Positions 38,072 through 53,812 of a stretch of 64,000 nt of DNA are shown one piece after another; the stretch's first letter is position 1; each line of letters starts with the position of its first letter. The notes below the pieces were generated by a model. The model did no database searches and was not told the origin of the DNA. It worked only from the letters and a program-made list of their open reading frames with translations. The translations under genes and the position numbers were made by a program. This DNA is from Lenzites betulinus (Eukaryota; Basidiomycota; Agaricomycetes; Polyporales; Polyporaceae). The stretch covers positions 186,001 to 250,000 of the forward strand of contig JABYQU010000009.1 of assembly GCA_022264855.1 (NCBI GenBank), in the 5' to 3' direction.

Positions 38072-38429
38072 ATGGCCCAGGCAAGCAAACGTACCGCGCG
38101 CAAGCCCAAAGTGCCTAGTGCATCCTTGAAAAACACTCGCCAGGCCCTCGCGAAACACGTGCAAACCTCAAAAAAGCAATCGAAAGCTCAAGCCCGCATA
38201 TCTCAGAGTCAGGTTGCAGACGCGACCGCTCAGATCAACGGAGACTTCGCGCAAGTACAGAGCCTACTAGTAAAAGTACGTCTGCTGGGAGTTGCTCCCT
38301 CATCGGTTCCGTTAACGACTTTCTGGACACCCTCCTCAGGTCGACTCGGAACGGCCTCAGGAAGCGCCACATCCTTCGTTGCCCGAGAATACAATACAGG
38401 ATCTGACAGACGTCATGAAAGACCTATAA
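38072..38429 (+). CDS. small basic hypothetical protein
   Basis: Exons: 38072-38275 and 38340-38429; 294 nt, 97 aa. ATG is in strong context (ACCATGG). Residues 1-48 are Lys/Arg/Ser/Gln-rich (MAQASKRTARKPKVPSASLK start), residues 45-68 look like an amphipathic or coiled helix (SQVADATAQINGDFAQVQSL), and the C-terminus (LPENTIQDLTDVMKDL) is acidic and helical. I recognise no family. The basic N-terminus and coiled segment would suit a nucleic-acid-associated or microtubule/kinetochore subunit, but that is a guess. Intron phase 0 fits exactly, and the second exon ends in a clean stop, which supports a real gene. Confidence 0.6.
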
Positions 38430-39208
38430 AATGTCTACTCGGCGCTGCAGTCAATTCACTACCTGCCTGTAACGGGATTCGTGCCGTGGGTACACATCAT
38501 CTTGCAGAAGCCTCCGACGACAAGCTCGCCTCCGAGGCATGCGTCGCAAGCTCGCGGGGATTGTGGCCCAACGGCCATCCTTGCGAGTCGGACTCTGATA
38601 ACAGTTGAGTGTGTATATATCCAAGTACTGGTATGTTCTACCCTTATTCTCGTAAGGGAGATAAACTCGTGATTCACGCGACACGAATAGGAATTTGGAG
38701 ACCTTGTATAAGTTTGTGAAGATCTATCATCCAATACAACCGGATTCGTCGCTTCGGAGTGCGTTCACCGTTCCATCGGCTCTGTCCGTTCGGATTCTCT
38801 TCTGTCCAGTCGGTCCCACTGTGAATTTCCTCCGAGCACATCGGACAAAAGCTGTTTCGAGATGAAATTCGAGGACCCATGGCTACTGCGATCCATCGCA
38901 ATTATGTACTTTTCGACTCGAAAGGGCTCATATTGCCTTGGCACTCGAGAAGACGGGCGACAAGCCTCATAGTGCGGTGATGTAGTGCTGCACCATTGGT
39001 AATGGTAAGTGCTGCGACCATTAGCTGTGTATCGGGAATTGGGAAAGACTGGCATATGTTCTGATGGGCCGGCACTTCGTACAGGCAGCACATGATACAC
39101 ACATGTGCTCGTGCCCTACGTTTCCATCAAGGAGTATGGTATAAAACTGCGTAGTGTAGTGGATGTCTAGGTGGTCATCCCTCCCCTCGGAGCCTCACTC
39201 ACGCTGCA
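38430..39208. other. intergenic region before RlpA-like gene 2
   Basis: About 780 bp without a supportable ORF. Contains the TATA box of copy 2 at 39140. Confidence 0.5.
39140..39146 (+). promoter_or_regulatory. TATAAAA box of RlpA-like gene 2
   Basis: TATAAAA about 63 bp upstream of the ATG at 39209. Confidence 0.6.
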
Positions 39209-39672
39209 ATGTTCTCCAAGACGCTTTTCACGGTGATCCTCACTTGCTCGCTCGGCGTAGTAAATGGGTTCTCTGGCCGCGGTGAGAGCATTTCATATGC
39301 TAGCACGAGTCCATCATCTCAAGGGTGGTTCTGCAGCTACTTTCGACAACGCCGGGTTAGGAAGTTGTGGTGTTGTCGCGCAAGATAGCGACCATGTCGT
39401 CGCCCTGAGCGCAGCACAGTACAGTGGAGGGGCGGCTTGCGGACGCCAGATCGTCGTTACCCGTGAGTCCCAGTCCATCGATTTCTACAAAGCGTGGTAG
39501 AAGTTGACATCTTGAGTATCCCGCAGATAGCGGGAAGTCGGTGACTGCACGCGTATACGACCAATGCGTATTCTGCTCGTCCTCGGGGGACATCGATCTT
39601 TCCCCTTCCGCCTTTGAGGCGCTCGCTAGCCTTGACCAGGGCATAATTGATGTCACTTGGGATTTTGCTTGA
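39209..39672 (+). CDS. small secreted RlpA-like double-psi beta-barrel protein, copy 2
   Basis: Exons: 39209-39281, 39337-39462, 39527-39672; 345 nt, 114 aa. Signal peptide MFSKTLFTVILTCSLGVVNG, then FSGRATFDNAG, LGSCGVVAQDSDHVVALSAAQYSGG, VYDQCVFCSSSGDIDLSP and VTWDF. It keeps the same intron positions and phases as copy 1 about 1.9 kb upstream, both begin MFSK and both end in a 146-nt exon, so the two are tandem paralogues that have diverged. Intron 1 was chosen so that the acceptor TTCTGCAG restores SGRATFDNAG; a nearer AG would leave an intron of 28 or 42 nt, too short. Function as for copy 1: secreted, probably wall-associated. Confidence 0.88.
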
Positions 39673-40232
39673 GGGTAGTAGCTTGAATATGTATCACTAT
39701 TCCCAACACTAGCACGCCATGATATTGTGGTGAGAGTTTTCTCACTGGCAGGCAGCTCCTGGTCATTACCTTGCGTGGAATGACATCCGGATCGCATTAT
39801 TGAAGCAACTTTTCCTGCGCATTGCGGCTCATCTCTGGACTCGGACTCGGGGCTGTAGCGGTGTAGAGGTCCATGCAGAGCAGGGCATGTCCGGCTGCGT
39901 GGCTCCGGATCAGCTCCGAATACACGCAAAGGTCTGCGTCGACGCCTAGGCGGCACTTTCCTAGTATCATAACGTGCATTTATATCTATTAGTAGGCCCA
40001 CATAGAAGCCTCATGTTACTGATGAGTGTGGGGCTATGATAGAACTTGAAGGAGGAACATAAGTGCGGCGCAAGCGATTCAGCGCTTATCTGCAAAGCGT
40101 GACAGAAACGCGTGACGCGACGCGTTTGCACCGGAGGGCGACGCGCGCGTTCGCGACCTCTGCTCCTCCTCGTCCCCACCTTCCCCACTTACAAGTCATA
40201 GTCTGCTCTGTCTCCCGCCTCCTTCTGCCACG
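39673..40232. other. intergenic region with CTF4 promoter
   Basis: About 560 bp. The CTF4-proximal part has two ACGCGT boxes (40108, 40120) and a C/T-rich leader from about 40157. No other gene seen. Confidence 0.5.
40108..40125. promoter_or_regulatory. paired MluI cell-cycle boxes (MCB) upstream of CTF4
   Basis: ACGCGT at 40108-40113 and again at 40120-40125, 12 bp apart, 107-125 bp before the start codon. ACGCGT is the core bound by the MBF complex, which drives G1/S genes in yeasts. A similar pair lies upstream of SMC3. Confidence 0.7.
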
Positions 40233-43200
40233 ATGCCTACCAAGGCTTTTGTAAATCCCGCACATGGTCCTGGAAACACTTGTCTGGCGTTCTCTCCCGA
40301 CGGATCGTCAGTAGCTTGTCCCTCCCCACCCTGCCCCGCTTACCATCCCGTTCCAGACGTCTGTACACCGGCGGCGCTGACACCCTCGTCCGAATATGGG
40401 ATACATCTCTAGGAGAAGACCAGGAACCACCATGTGCCATGGAGGCCAACGAGGAGGTCACCACGATTGCTGCTTCAGTACGTCGCATACCCTCAGCCAC
40501 GACTCCGACCCTTACTCCTCCGTTTCCCTCCCTGTGCAGTCTGGAAGCTGGTTATCCGGAAGCAAAGACTCGGATGTCCGACAATATGAATCAGGCAAGC
40601 CTAACTTGCTAGGTCTTGTCACCAATACCGCAGGTATAGCCGTCCGCTGTGTGGCCGCGGATCCCAAGGGGAAACGAGTTGCTGTCACATCCGAGTAAGT
40701 GCTCTGCTTTCATCTGTCCAGAAATCGTTGAGCGTTACATTGTATTTCATGGCCTATCGTAATCATACTACCCTCACAAGTGCAACGAATATTATTCGAG
40801 CGAACAGCTTTTAACATGCCATTTTTGCAGTGAGCCGAGAGTGGGGGTTGTCGACTTGGAAGATATCACCAGAATGGTCATCCTGGAGGGCCACACGAAG
40901 GCCGTCCGTAGAGCGACATGGCACCCTTCAAGTCCGCTTCTAGTACGCCACGTCCTTCCCTTGCCTCATGATATCACTAACCCACCGGCAGACCACATGC
41001 GGCGCCGACGGCAAAATCATTGCATGGGACCTCTCGGGAGACACCCCAAAGCAAGAGAAAGTGATCGAAGGCCTGCTCCCGGCTGTAGCAGACTCAGAGT
41101 AGGCTTCCGATGATCACGCTAGTATTTCTGAAATTCAACGTTACCGACAGTGCGCCAGAATTCAATTACGACTGCTCAGCACTCTGGCATACGTCCGGAC
41201 AATACTTTTTCGTAGCTACCCGCACACATGGTAAGTCCTCCTGAACCACCGCCCTGCCTTGACTGTATTGAATTTTGGGCTCAGAAATTGCGACTATCTC
41301 GCGTGCGGACTGGTCCAAATCATCGACTTTGTCGGATGATGCGTGCACAGGGGATATTACTGCTCTTGCACTTTCTCACAACGGTGTCTACCTTGCTGCT
41401 GCATCCAAGTCGGGCATTTTCATCTGGTCAACGCAGAACAGGCGCATGCTCTTCCGGTCAGTTCCCAAGTTGTCCAGTAATTGCCTCGAGACTCACGTCC
41501 CACATCATAGGTATCAAGGTGCGCTCAACGCACCCATCACGCAGATGGCCTTCTCTCCTTCAAAGAACCTCCTCGCCTGGACGGACACCGCAGGCGATCT
41601 CACCCGCTGGTCTGACCCCATCCCATCCTCTGCGCCAGACCCAGTCAAGATATCCGTAGGAACTAACTCGGTGACCGTTCCTGTGAAACGGAAAGGCACC
41701 CCGACGCTTTTCGACGACGACAATGTAATAACCTCGCGGGCGGAGAAGCCCAACAGAGGCGATGCCGATCTGGAAGAAGACCTTGGTATCGACATTGACA
41801 ACGATGACTGGATACTCGACGACATGGACGGTGCTTTGAATGACGACGGGGAAGCTAAGAGGTTGGCCAACGAGGGTGGAGTGAAGGAGATGGGTAGGTG
41901 TCATGACCGTGTAGACAAGTCCACGGTATTGACCCACGAGCAGTCAGCGTAACGAAGGCTCAGCCAGCATTTCAGCCTGGCTCGACCCCGATGGATAACA
42001 AGAAGCGATATCTTGGTATGCATTTTATTCCTGCATGAGTACATCTTTACTCAACGAGTCATAGCATATAACATGGTTGGCGTTATTGAGGTCACCGACC
42101 AGGATACCCACCATATCGTCAATGTAGAATTTCACGACAGGTCCCTACGGAAGAGCTATCACTTCACCGACCATTTCCGCTACGATTTGGCCTCGCTTGG
42201 TGAGCATACCCTCTTATACCTGAGCACTCTGTTGTACACCTCCCGTTCCTAATCGCTTGCTCTAGGCGAACGAGGCGCACTATACGCCTGCCAGCCCGAG
42301 GCAGAACATGCAGCCCACATAATCTACAAGCCCTATGGCACATGGGCCTCGCAGTCTGAATGGACATACGAACTGCCCAAGGGGACGCGGATACTTGGCA
42401 TCGCTGCAGGCGGCGCGCCCCCATCCAAGTCCTTGCGCGATAAGAGCGACATTGACATCGGCGGACAAGGGCATGTCGTGTTGGCGACCAGCGACGGCGA
42501 GCTGATCTTCTTGACGGGGAGTGGGGTTGAGCGTGCTTGCTTGAGCATGCCTGGCGACTTCGTGACTATGGTCGCGGGTAGCGAATGGGTGTTCATGATC
42601 TCGCGTGATGGGAGCACCACCATGGACGGTGCGTGGATACAATATACGAGCGGAGGCGGAGTGACATACTCACTGTCGGTTCACAGGTTCCCAAAACCTC
42701 ACTGGGAGGTTGATCAAGTTCGACGACTTTTGTGTACTACAGAAAGATGCGCTTCCAATACCTAAGCGACATACCGTCAAATGGGTCGGTGTCACGGAAG
42801 AAGGCGTATGTGATATCTGTGACCACATTCCATTCGCTACGTACTTACCATATTCTCGTCTTCCAGGCTCCGGCACTTTATGACTCCTCTGGTGTCCTGC
42901 ATATCATGCCCCGCTTCCGCATCCCGATGTCTGCAACATGGATGCGTGTACTCGACACCAACAAACTCGAGCGTCGCGAGGGGAAAGACGAGTCGTATTG
43001 GCCGGTCGGCGTGGCGGGCGATGCGTTCATGTGCCTCATACTCAAGGGTAGGCAAGCTCATCCAGGCTTCCCCCGCCCCCTCATACAAGAGCTTCCTATC
43101 CGCTTCCCGTTCAAGCGGACGGATCCCAAAGAGGCACTGCTTGAAGAACAGTACGTTCACTATACTGCTTCATGGTGACGCCTGATGCTCATTTGACTAT

Positions 43201-44629
43201 AGCTTCGCGCGCGAGACGATGCAGCTCGACATCCTCCGCGACGGCCTTGGCGAGGACGAGCTGACCACTGACACCCTGGCCTCGCGAGAGCTCGCGCTCG
43301 ACAAGGAGCTCATCCAACTCATCCAACACGCATGCAAGACCGACAGGCTCGCTCGCGCCCTTGACCTCGCGCGTCTCTTGCACCTGACGCCCTCGTTCGA
43401 CATGGCCATCAAGGTCGCTGGTTTCTACCATCTTCTCGGCCTACAGGAGAAACTCGAGGCGCTCAAGGCCGACCGCGCCGCGGACGACCGCCTCGAGGGC
43501 CTCCGCAACCGGCGCCGTGCGCTCGCCGACGATTTCGCTCCCGTCCCCGCTATGCGCCTACCTGCCGCATCGTCAGCGGGCCAGTCCTCACGCCCGAAAG
43601 CGTTCCAGGACTTCAGGCCGCCTCCAGCGCTGCACCGGCCTGGGCTGGAACGCGCGACGCCATCCAGTGAGGCCATGGCGCGCGGAAACACGGATACTCA
43701 GATGACGGATGACGCTACGGCATATGGGGGAAGCACGCAGACCGACACATGGGGGTCGCCTTCGTCGGATAGCAAGCGCAAGCGGCCATTGGACGAGGAA
43801 CCCTCACGAGCCAGCTCTCCAGGATTCGACTCGGGCCCGAAGCGTCGTGCACTTGGCGACTCTGCGTCAACCGCAAGGACCGCCGCTGCTCAGCCCAGTA
43901 AGTCCCATCGCGGTGTTACCTATACCACACGCCGCTGACCCCGTACTCAATCGCAGGAAGCAACCCCTTCGCGCGCAAACCCGCTGTGGACGCCAACAAC
44001 AACCGGAATCCCTTCTCCCGGAGCGCGGACGCGAACAAATCTGTGCATAAGAGCGAGAGCTTCTTCACCAAGGTAGACGCGGCGGAGACCGAGAAGACCA
44101 AACGTGCGTCCTCTTCCTTCCATTTCACGCCTGTCGTCCGTGTGTGTCCTGACGCTGTTTTTCTGCTAGGACCCGTACAAGCCAAATCGAAGCAAAAGGA
44201 GAAGAAGGAAACGGCCAGACAGACGACCTTGTTCGGCCTCCCTCCCGCCCCGCCTCCGGAGAAGAACCCGAAAGGCCGCCCGAAGAAGAAAGCCGGCACA
44301 CCCGCAGGGGATTCGCAGGACACCGCTGCGGCGGCCGCCCAGGAGTCCCAGACAGAGACGCAGACGACAGAGGTTGCCATGGATGAGAGCCAGGATGCCG
44401 GAGACACGCAGGTCGAAGACACTCAGGTCGAAGAGCCGTCGCAGGTGCCAACGGAGGTCGAGACACAGCAGACAGACGTCATGGATACTGAGGTGTGTAT
44501 TTCGTCATTTCCCGTGTTTATGTCGAGTGTTCACCATTACCTTTTCGCCTTCAGGATCCTGGAAGTCCAATCGAATGGCCTGACTCACCGGAGCCTCGCA
44601 AGCGGGAACTGGAGGTGGCAGCGGGCTGA
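40233..44629 (+). CDS. CTF4: Ctf4/Mcl1/WDHD1 replisome adaptor
   Basis: Trimeric hub that ties the CMG helicase to DNA polymerase alpha and helps establish cohesion. Seventeen exons: 40233-40306, 40357-40477, 40540-40694, 40831-40942, 40992-41098, 41151-41230, 41285-41456, 41511-41893, 41944-42015, 42065-42199, 42266-42628, 42687-42805, 42867-43150, 43203-43897, 43957-44103, 44170-44492, 44555-44629; 3417 nt, 1138 aa, one frame. N-terminal WD40 propeller (residues 1-about 330: [49 protein letters not shown]), an acidic linker, the SepB-like propeller plus helical bundle (about 440-800), and a Lys/Gln/Glu-rich tail. The length matches animal WDHD1. No HMG box at the C-terminus. Confidence 0.93.
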
Positions 44630-44770
44630 GACACCATCTTATATTATACGTGCTGTACTTAGTAGTAACGGGGGACGTCTCTGGTATCGATGCCGCTATC
44701 TTGTCCTACGTACCCTCTCAACAGACCTCTCGGGTGATAAGTGAGACAAGTAGCGAAGATGTAGATGTGT

Positions 44771-46305
44771 TCAATCTATATCTTCCTTGAAAGCGTCGGT
44801 AATCATCAAGTTCTAAAAACACGGCGTGTTATAGAGAAGCCAAAACGTAGTGACAGCAGTACACACCTCTGGTCTGAATGGCCAATTGTTGAACGCGCGT
44901 ACAAGCAATGTCCAGTCTACTATGGTCATGTCTCGCGCACACTTCGTCAGTTTGACACGCTGATCGAGCGGGAGGCTTGTGGACGTCAGAGTCTTGACAA
45001 GTGTGCTGGCACCAGGTGCCAGAGAGCTATGCGAGGGTCAATGGAGAGAGCAACGTAGTAGTAGGCGAACGCACTTCAGCGCAGTCTTCAACGGTATCGT
45101 TTTTAGCACGAACAACCGCCGTAAGCAGTAATCCCACTTGTCAATATCTCCCCTTTGAATGACCTAACGCATGGTCAGTGGTCTGATGAGCCTCGAGTGC
45201 GGGACCCTACCTGATCCGCGTAAGGAATGGCTGTGATTGCATGCATCGGCTGCCCGACCTTCTTCGATACCGCCCGCGAGGCAGCTGACGCAGGAGGAAT
45301 CGGGTGAAAGCGGTCTGCATATGGCGCCAGTTCTGTGGAATCAGTGGTCTCCTGGAAGTCCGCCGTAGCCTCCCCAATCACAGCAAGCTTGGATCGCCGC
45401 AAGCTCCGCGGTTGCGCGTTCAGCCGCTAGAAAACACGTCCGTTCGATACCCATTCCAAGCGACATAGACGGCATGACACGTACCGACCACAGATACTCG
45501 GTCAGAATGAGGCTCATCGGTACCCGGCCATACTGGAATAGCCAGGAGCGCTCCGGTATGCAGCGGAAGAGTTGAGCAACGAGCTGTTCGCCTTTCACGT
45601 TGATAGGAAGATGCGCTACGAAGTGCAGATTGGGTGCTAGGGGAAGTAGGGAACCGTTAGTCCCGGCATGTTTGTAGAGCGGGTTCTCATGTAGGCTGCA
45701 GGACGTACGGGGTCCGTCCCAGGGCTGTGATTGCACTCCTTCTAGTAGCCCGAGTTCTTGTATGTGGTTGTAGGAATCCCAGTTGTGTCCAGACACCGGT
45801 ATCACTCTCACGCGGGGGTCGGCTTCTTCAAGAGGCTAGGTATGTCAGACAAGACGCAGCAACTTAAGAAAGAGGAGTACTACTTTGAGCGCAGCCAGAT
45901 ACTGTTCATCTTCTTCAAGAATTATCAGCTTGCGCAGGTCGGACGACGGCAGCTCCAGCATCGCACGCGAGAGCGCGCCAGGGCCTGACGCGGGGAACGT
46001 CGTTGTTTTAGATGGGGCTGAAGACACTTGCAACGTGTGGGCTCGCCTGGAAATGCCTCGATGACGATCTTGCCGCCATTATCGCTCTTAGCTTGGGATA
46101 GGAAGGAGCGCGCAACCGACCTGGCGGTGTCTGGATCTTTCAGAACTGCCCGCTCACGCCTCAACGTGTTATTGATAGGGAATTTGGTTTGCCATTGTTT
46201 CGGTGGCGGTAGTTCCGGGATGGCAGACTGGGAAGCATATAACCTGATGGAGGCAAGCCGTCGGGCAGGAGAGCAAGGACAACGTTGGAGGCGGAGGACG
46301 AGCAT
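44771..46305 (-). CDS. mitochondrial transcription factor B / rRNA dimethyladenosine-transferase-like protein
   Basis: Exons: 46305-46047, 45984-45884, 45835-45709, 45636-45485, 45426-45211, 45163-45075, 45026-44867, 44812-44771; 1146 nt, 381 aa. The Arg-rich start MLVLRLQRCPCSPARRLASIRLYASQS is a mitochondrial presequence. The S-adenosylmethionine fold is seen in VIEAFPGPGALSRAM, ILEEDEQYLAAL and HFVAHLPIN, in the pattern of KsgA/Dim1-related mtTFB proteins; the usual NLPY catalytic motif reads HLPIN here, so methylase activity may be lost and the role may be mitochondrial transcription initiation, as for yeast Mtf1. Exon 1 apparently ends at a GC donor (CAG|GCGAGC), which restores PGPGALSR. 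It converges on CTF4 with only 141 bp between stop codons and shares a 404-bp divergent promoter with the epoxide hydrolase. Confidence 0.85.
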
Positions 46306-46709
46306 GGCAGAGTCCGTTCAAAGTCCAGCTGCCTAGACGCCCCGATTCTGGCTCTGAAGGCACGTGATTATTATCTATCCGAGAACATCGGGATCGCAGC
46401 ATTCCACACACCCGCCCGTGACAGCGCATCGGAAACTAAGTGTGCATGCGCACCAGCAGGCACCAGCACCGCCAAGCAGATCGTATAGTACTGCGTCATT
46501 GGTAAGTTACATCAATCCTTACTCGAGCAGAGACATCCTACATCAACGGCAGGGAGCTTCCGCCGTGGCGATTCATAATACTCTCATGGTGCCATCAATA
46601 CCGAACGGCCGACCTTCTCTGGAGTCTGTTATAAGAATGCGATCGACCATCGTTTATATCTATTACAGGCGGCAACGCAGGCTACACCTTCCCTCACTTT
46701 GCATCTACC
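46306..46709. promoter_or_regulatory. divergent promoter mtTFB / epoxide hydrolase
   Basis: About 400 bp between divergent starts. Contains GCACGTGA at 46360-46367, sharing the CACGTGA core with the GOT1, WEE1 and SMC3 upstream regions. No other gene seen. Confidence 0.45.
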
Positions 46710-48347
46710 ATGACGACCTGGGCCAAACCTTTCACCGTCGCCGTCCCAGACGCGGACGTCGAGCGTCTTCATGCAAAGCTCGAGCTCGCTACCTTCCCAG
46801 ACGAGCTAGACGGTGCCGGCTGGGATTATGGTGTACCGCTGGCAGATATCAAGAGACTCTCTGAATATTGGAAGAATACGTTCGACTGGCGCAAGGCAGA
46901 ACGCTCCATCAATGAGATTCCTCAGTTTACGACCGACATAGAGGTCGATGGTTTCGGCTCCCTCAATGTGCACTTCGTACATCAAAAGAGCGAGGTAGAG
47001 AATGCTATCCCTTTGTTGTTCGTACACGGCTGTAAGTTTTTGGCTCCATGTGTCCGCACGGGTAGGAAACTAACCGTGCTCTGGTTTAGGGCCCGGTCAT
47101 TTCCTCGAAGTCCGGAAGCTGCTCCCGCTACTCACTGCTGGGTCTCATGATCACCCCGCATTCCACGTTGTCGCTCCGAGCCTTCCCGGGTTCGGATTCT
47201 CCGAAGCGCCAGGCAAACCCGGCTTTGCCGGGCCTCAATTTGCGGAGGTGCGTGCATAGTAGAATTCTCGACGACAGCCATCTGAAGCATCAGCCTGGCA
47301 CCAGACGTTCAACAAGCTGATGCTGTCTCTTGGGTACAACGAATACGGCGAGTTGCTTAGTTTGTGCATTTCACAATCACGCGACTCATTTCGTTCTCGC
47401 CCGCTATAGTGTATCAAGGTGGCGACTTCGGTCATATCGTGGGTATATGTGCTATGCCTCCAGAAGTATTCTCACTCTTCTCACAGATCGGCGTCTATGT
47501 TGCCAACATCTATGGCCATAAACATATGAAAGGGTGGCTCTCCAACATGCCAATGTAATGTTTTATAATCATCGACAACGTCGCCTGCTTGCTCATCATT
47601 GTCATCGCATAATCTCCAGGTACCGCCGCCCGACGGCTTTCTCAAACCCTCTTCTCTTCCTGGAGCTCCTCACTCTCCCATTCAACAAGACGTTGAGGGA
47701 TCGAATTGCCGCCGTTCAACATCTCCAGACAACGGGGATGGGCTACTTCAATGTACAAGCAACGGTCCCCCAGACAATTGGTTACAGCCTGGCAGATTCG
47801 CCCATTGGGCTACTGGCATGGCTCTATGAAAAATTGTACATGGGTGTAGGAGGCTATCCTTGGACGGAGGACGAAGGTAAGTAACAACGTCGAATGGATT
47901 CAATTAAGTGACCTGTTACACAGCTAATGTTTGCCGTAGTGTTGGAATGGATATCTATCTATTGGTTCTCGCGTGCGGGCCCTGGGGCGCCTGCGCGCAT
48001 TTACTACGAACTTACCGGCGGTAATTCACACGACCTGTTTGAGGGGACTACCTGGACGTCAGTCCCGTTGGGATTGGCGTGGTTCCCTCAGGAACCCGTT
48101 CGTTTGCCGAAATCGTGCGTCCTATTTTCTTATTGTGTAGTCTGTTCTAACGCCTTGGTACTCCTACTTGTTATAACCTAGATGGGCGCACATGATTGGC
48201 AAGGTCGTCTTTGAGTCGGACCACGAGGTTGGTGGACACTTCGCGGCCTTCGAACAGCCTCAAGCGCTGGTGAGCGACTTGCGCAAGATGTTTGGTAAAG
48301 GAGGTCCTGCCCACGGTGTGGTACCCGGCAAGGATGGTTATCAGTAG
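46710..48347 (+). CDS. epoxide hydrolase (alpha/beta-hydrolase with EHN domain)
   Basis: Opens epoxides to diols with water; microsomal-type family, used in detoxification or secondary metabolism. Exons: 46710-47031, 47090-47247, 47305-47347, 47410-47554, 47620-47876, 47940-48114, 48182-48347; 1266 nt, 421 aa. The N-terminal EHN domain begins [19 protein letters not shown] and includes [11 protein letters not shown]. Oxyanion motif HGWPG (106-110), nucleophile D180 in GGDFGH, base H386 in [10 protein letters not shown]. No signal peptide or clear N-terminal membrane anchor, unlike animal microsomal enzymes. Exon 3 (43 nt) seems to end at a GC donor (ACG|GCGAGT), which restores [12 protein letters not shown] around the nucleophile. 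Confidence 0.9.
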
Positions 48348-48572
48348 GAACATGCGAGGTGCAACCTATCTTACTTCAATGAACAGTACTACTATGTTGT
48401 GGTACGACGAGATGTCCAACTTGTTGTTGTAGTCTCGCTTAGTGTTTCGCGATTTTCGGGCTTCAAAAACTATTGATCCTTACATTCCTTGATCTTTCTT
48501 GATTTCATTGCTATTGCTCAGAGTCAGAAGTTCGTACTCGAAAGTTGACCGGAACTTGAGCAAAGCTCCCTG

Positions 48573-48580
48573 TCACGTGA
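48573..48580. promoter_or_regulatory. TCACGTGA E-box palindrome upstream of SMC3
   Basis: Perfect 8-bp palindrome about 235 bp before the start codon, identical to the one upstream of GOT1. Confidence 0.4.
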
Positions 48581-48605
48581 TGCTGGGGCAGCATGTGTGT
48601 GACAG

Positions 48606-48622
48606 ACGCGTCCGTCACGCGT
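48606..48622. promoter_or_regulatory. paired MluI cell-cycle boxes (MCB) upstream of SMC3
   Basis: ACGCGT at 48606-48611 and 48617-48622, 11 bp apart (about one helical turn), roughly 200 bp before the start codon. Same arrangement as upstream of CTF4. Confidence 0.7.
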
Positions 48623-48682
48623 GTGCATCACGCTAGTAGCGTGCAACGGATTCAGCCACTTCGCTGCCTCCGCTTCACTTAA

Positions 48683-53812
<5,130 letters not shown>

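Noticed and set aside
39282..39315. Short first intron in RlpA-like copy 2 ending at the nearer AGs
   Set aside because: Would be 28 or 42 nt and would not give the SGRATFDNAG motif.
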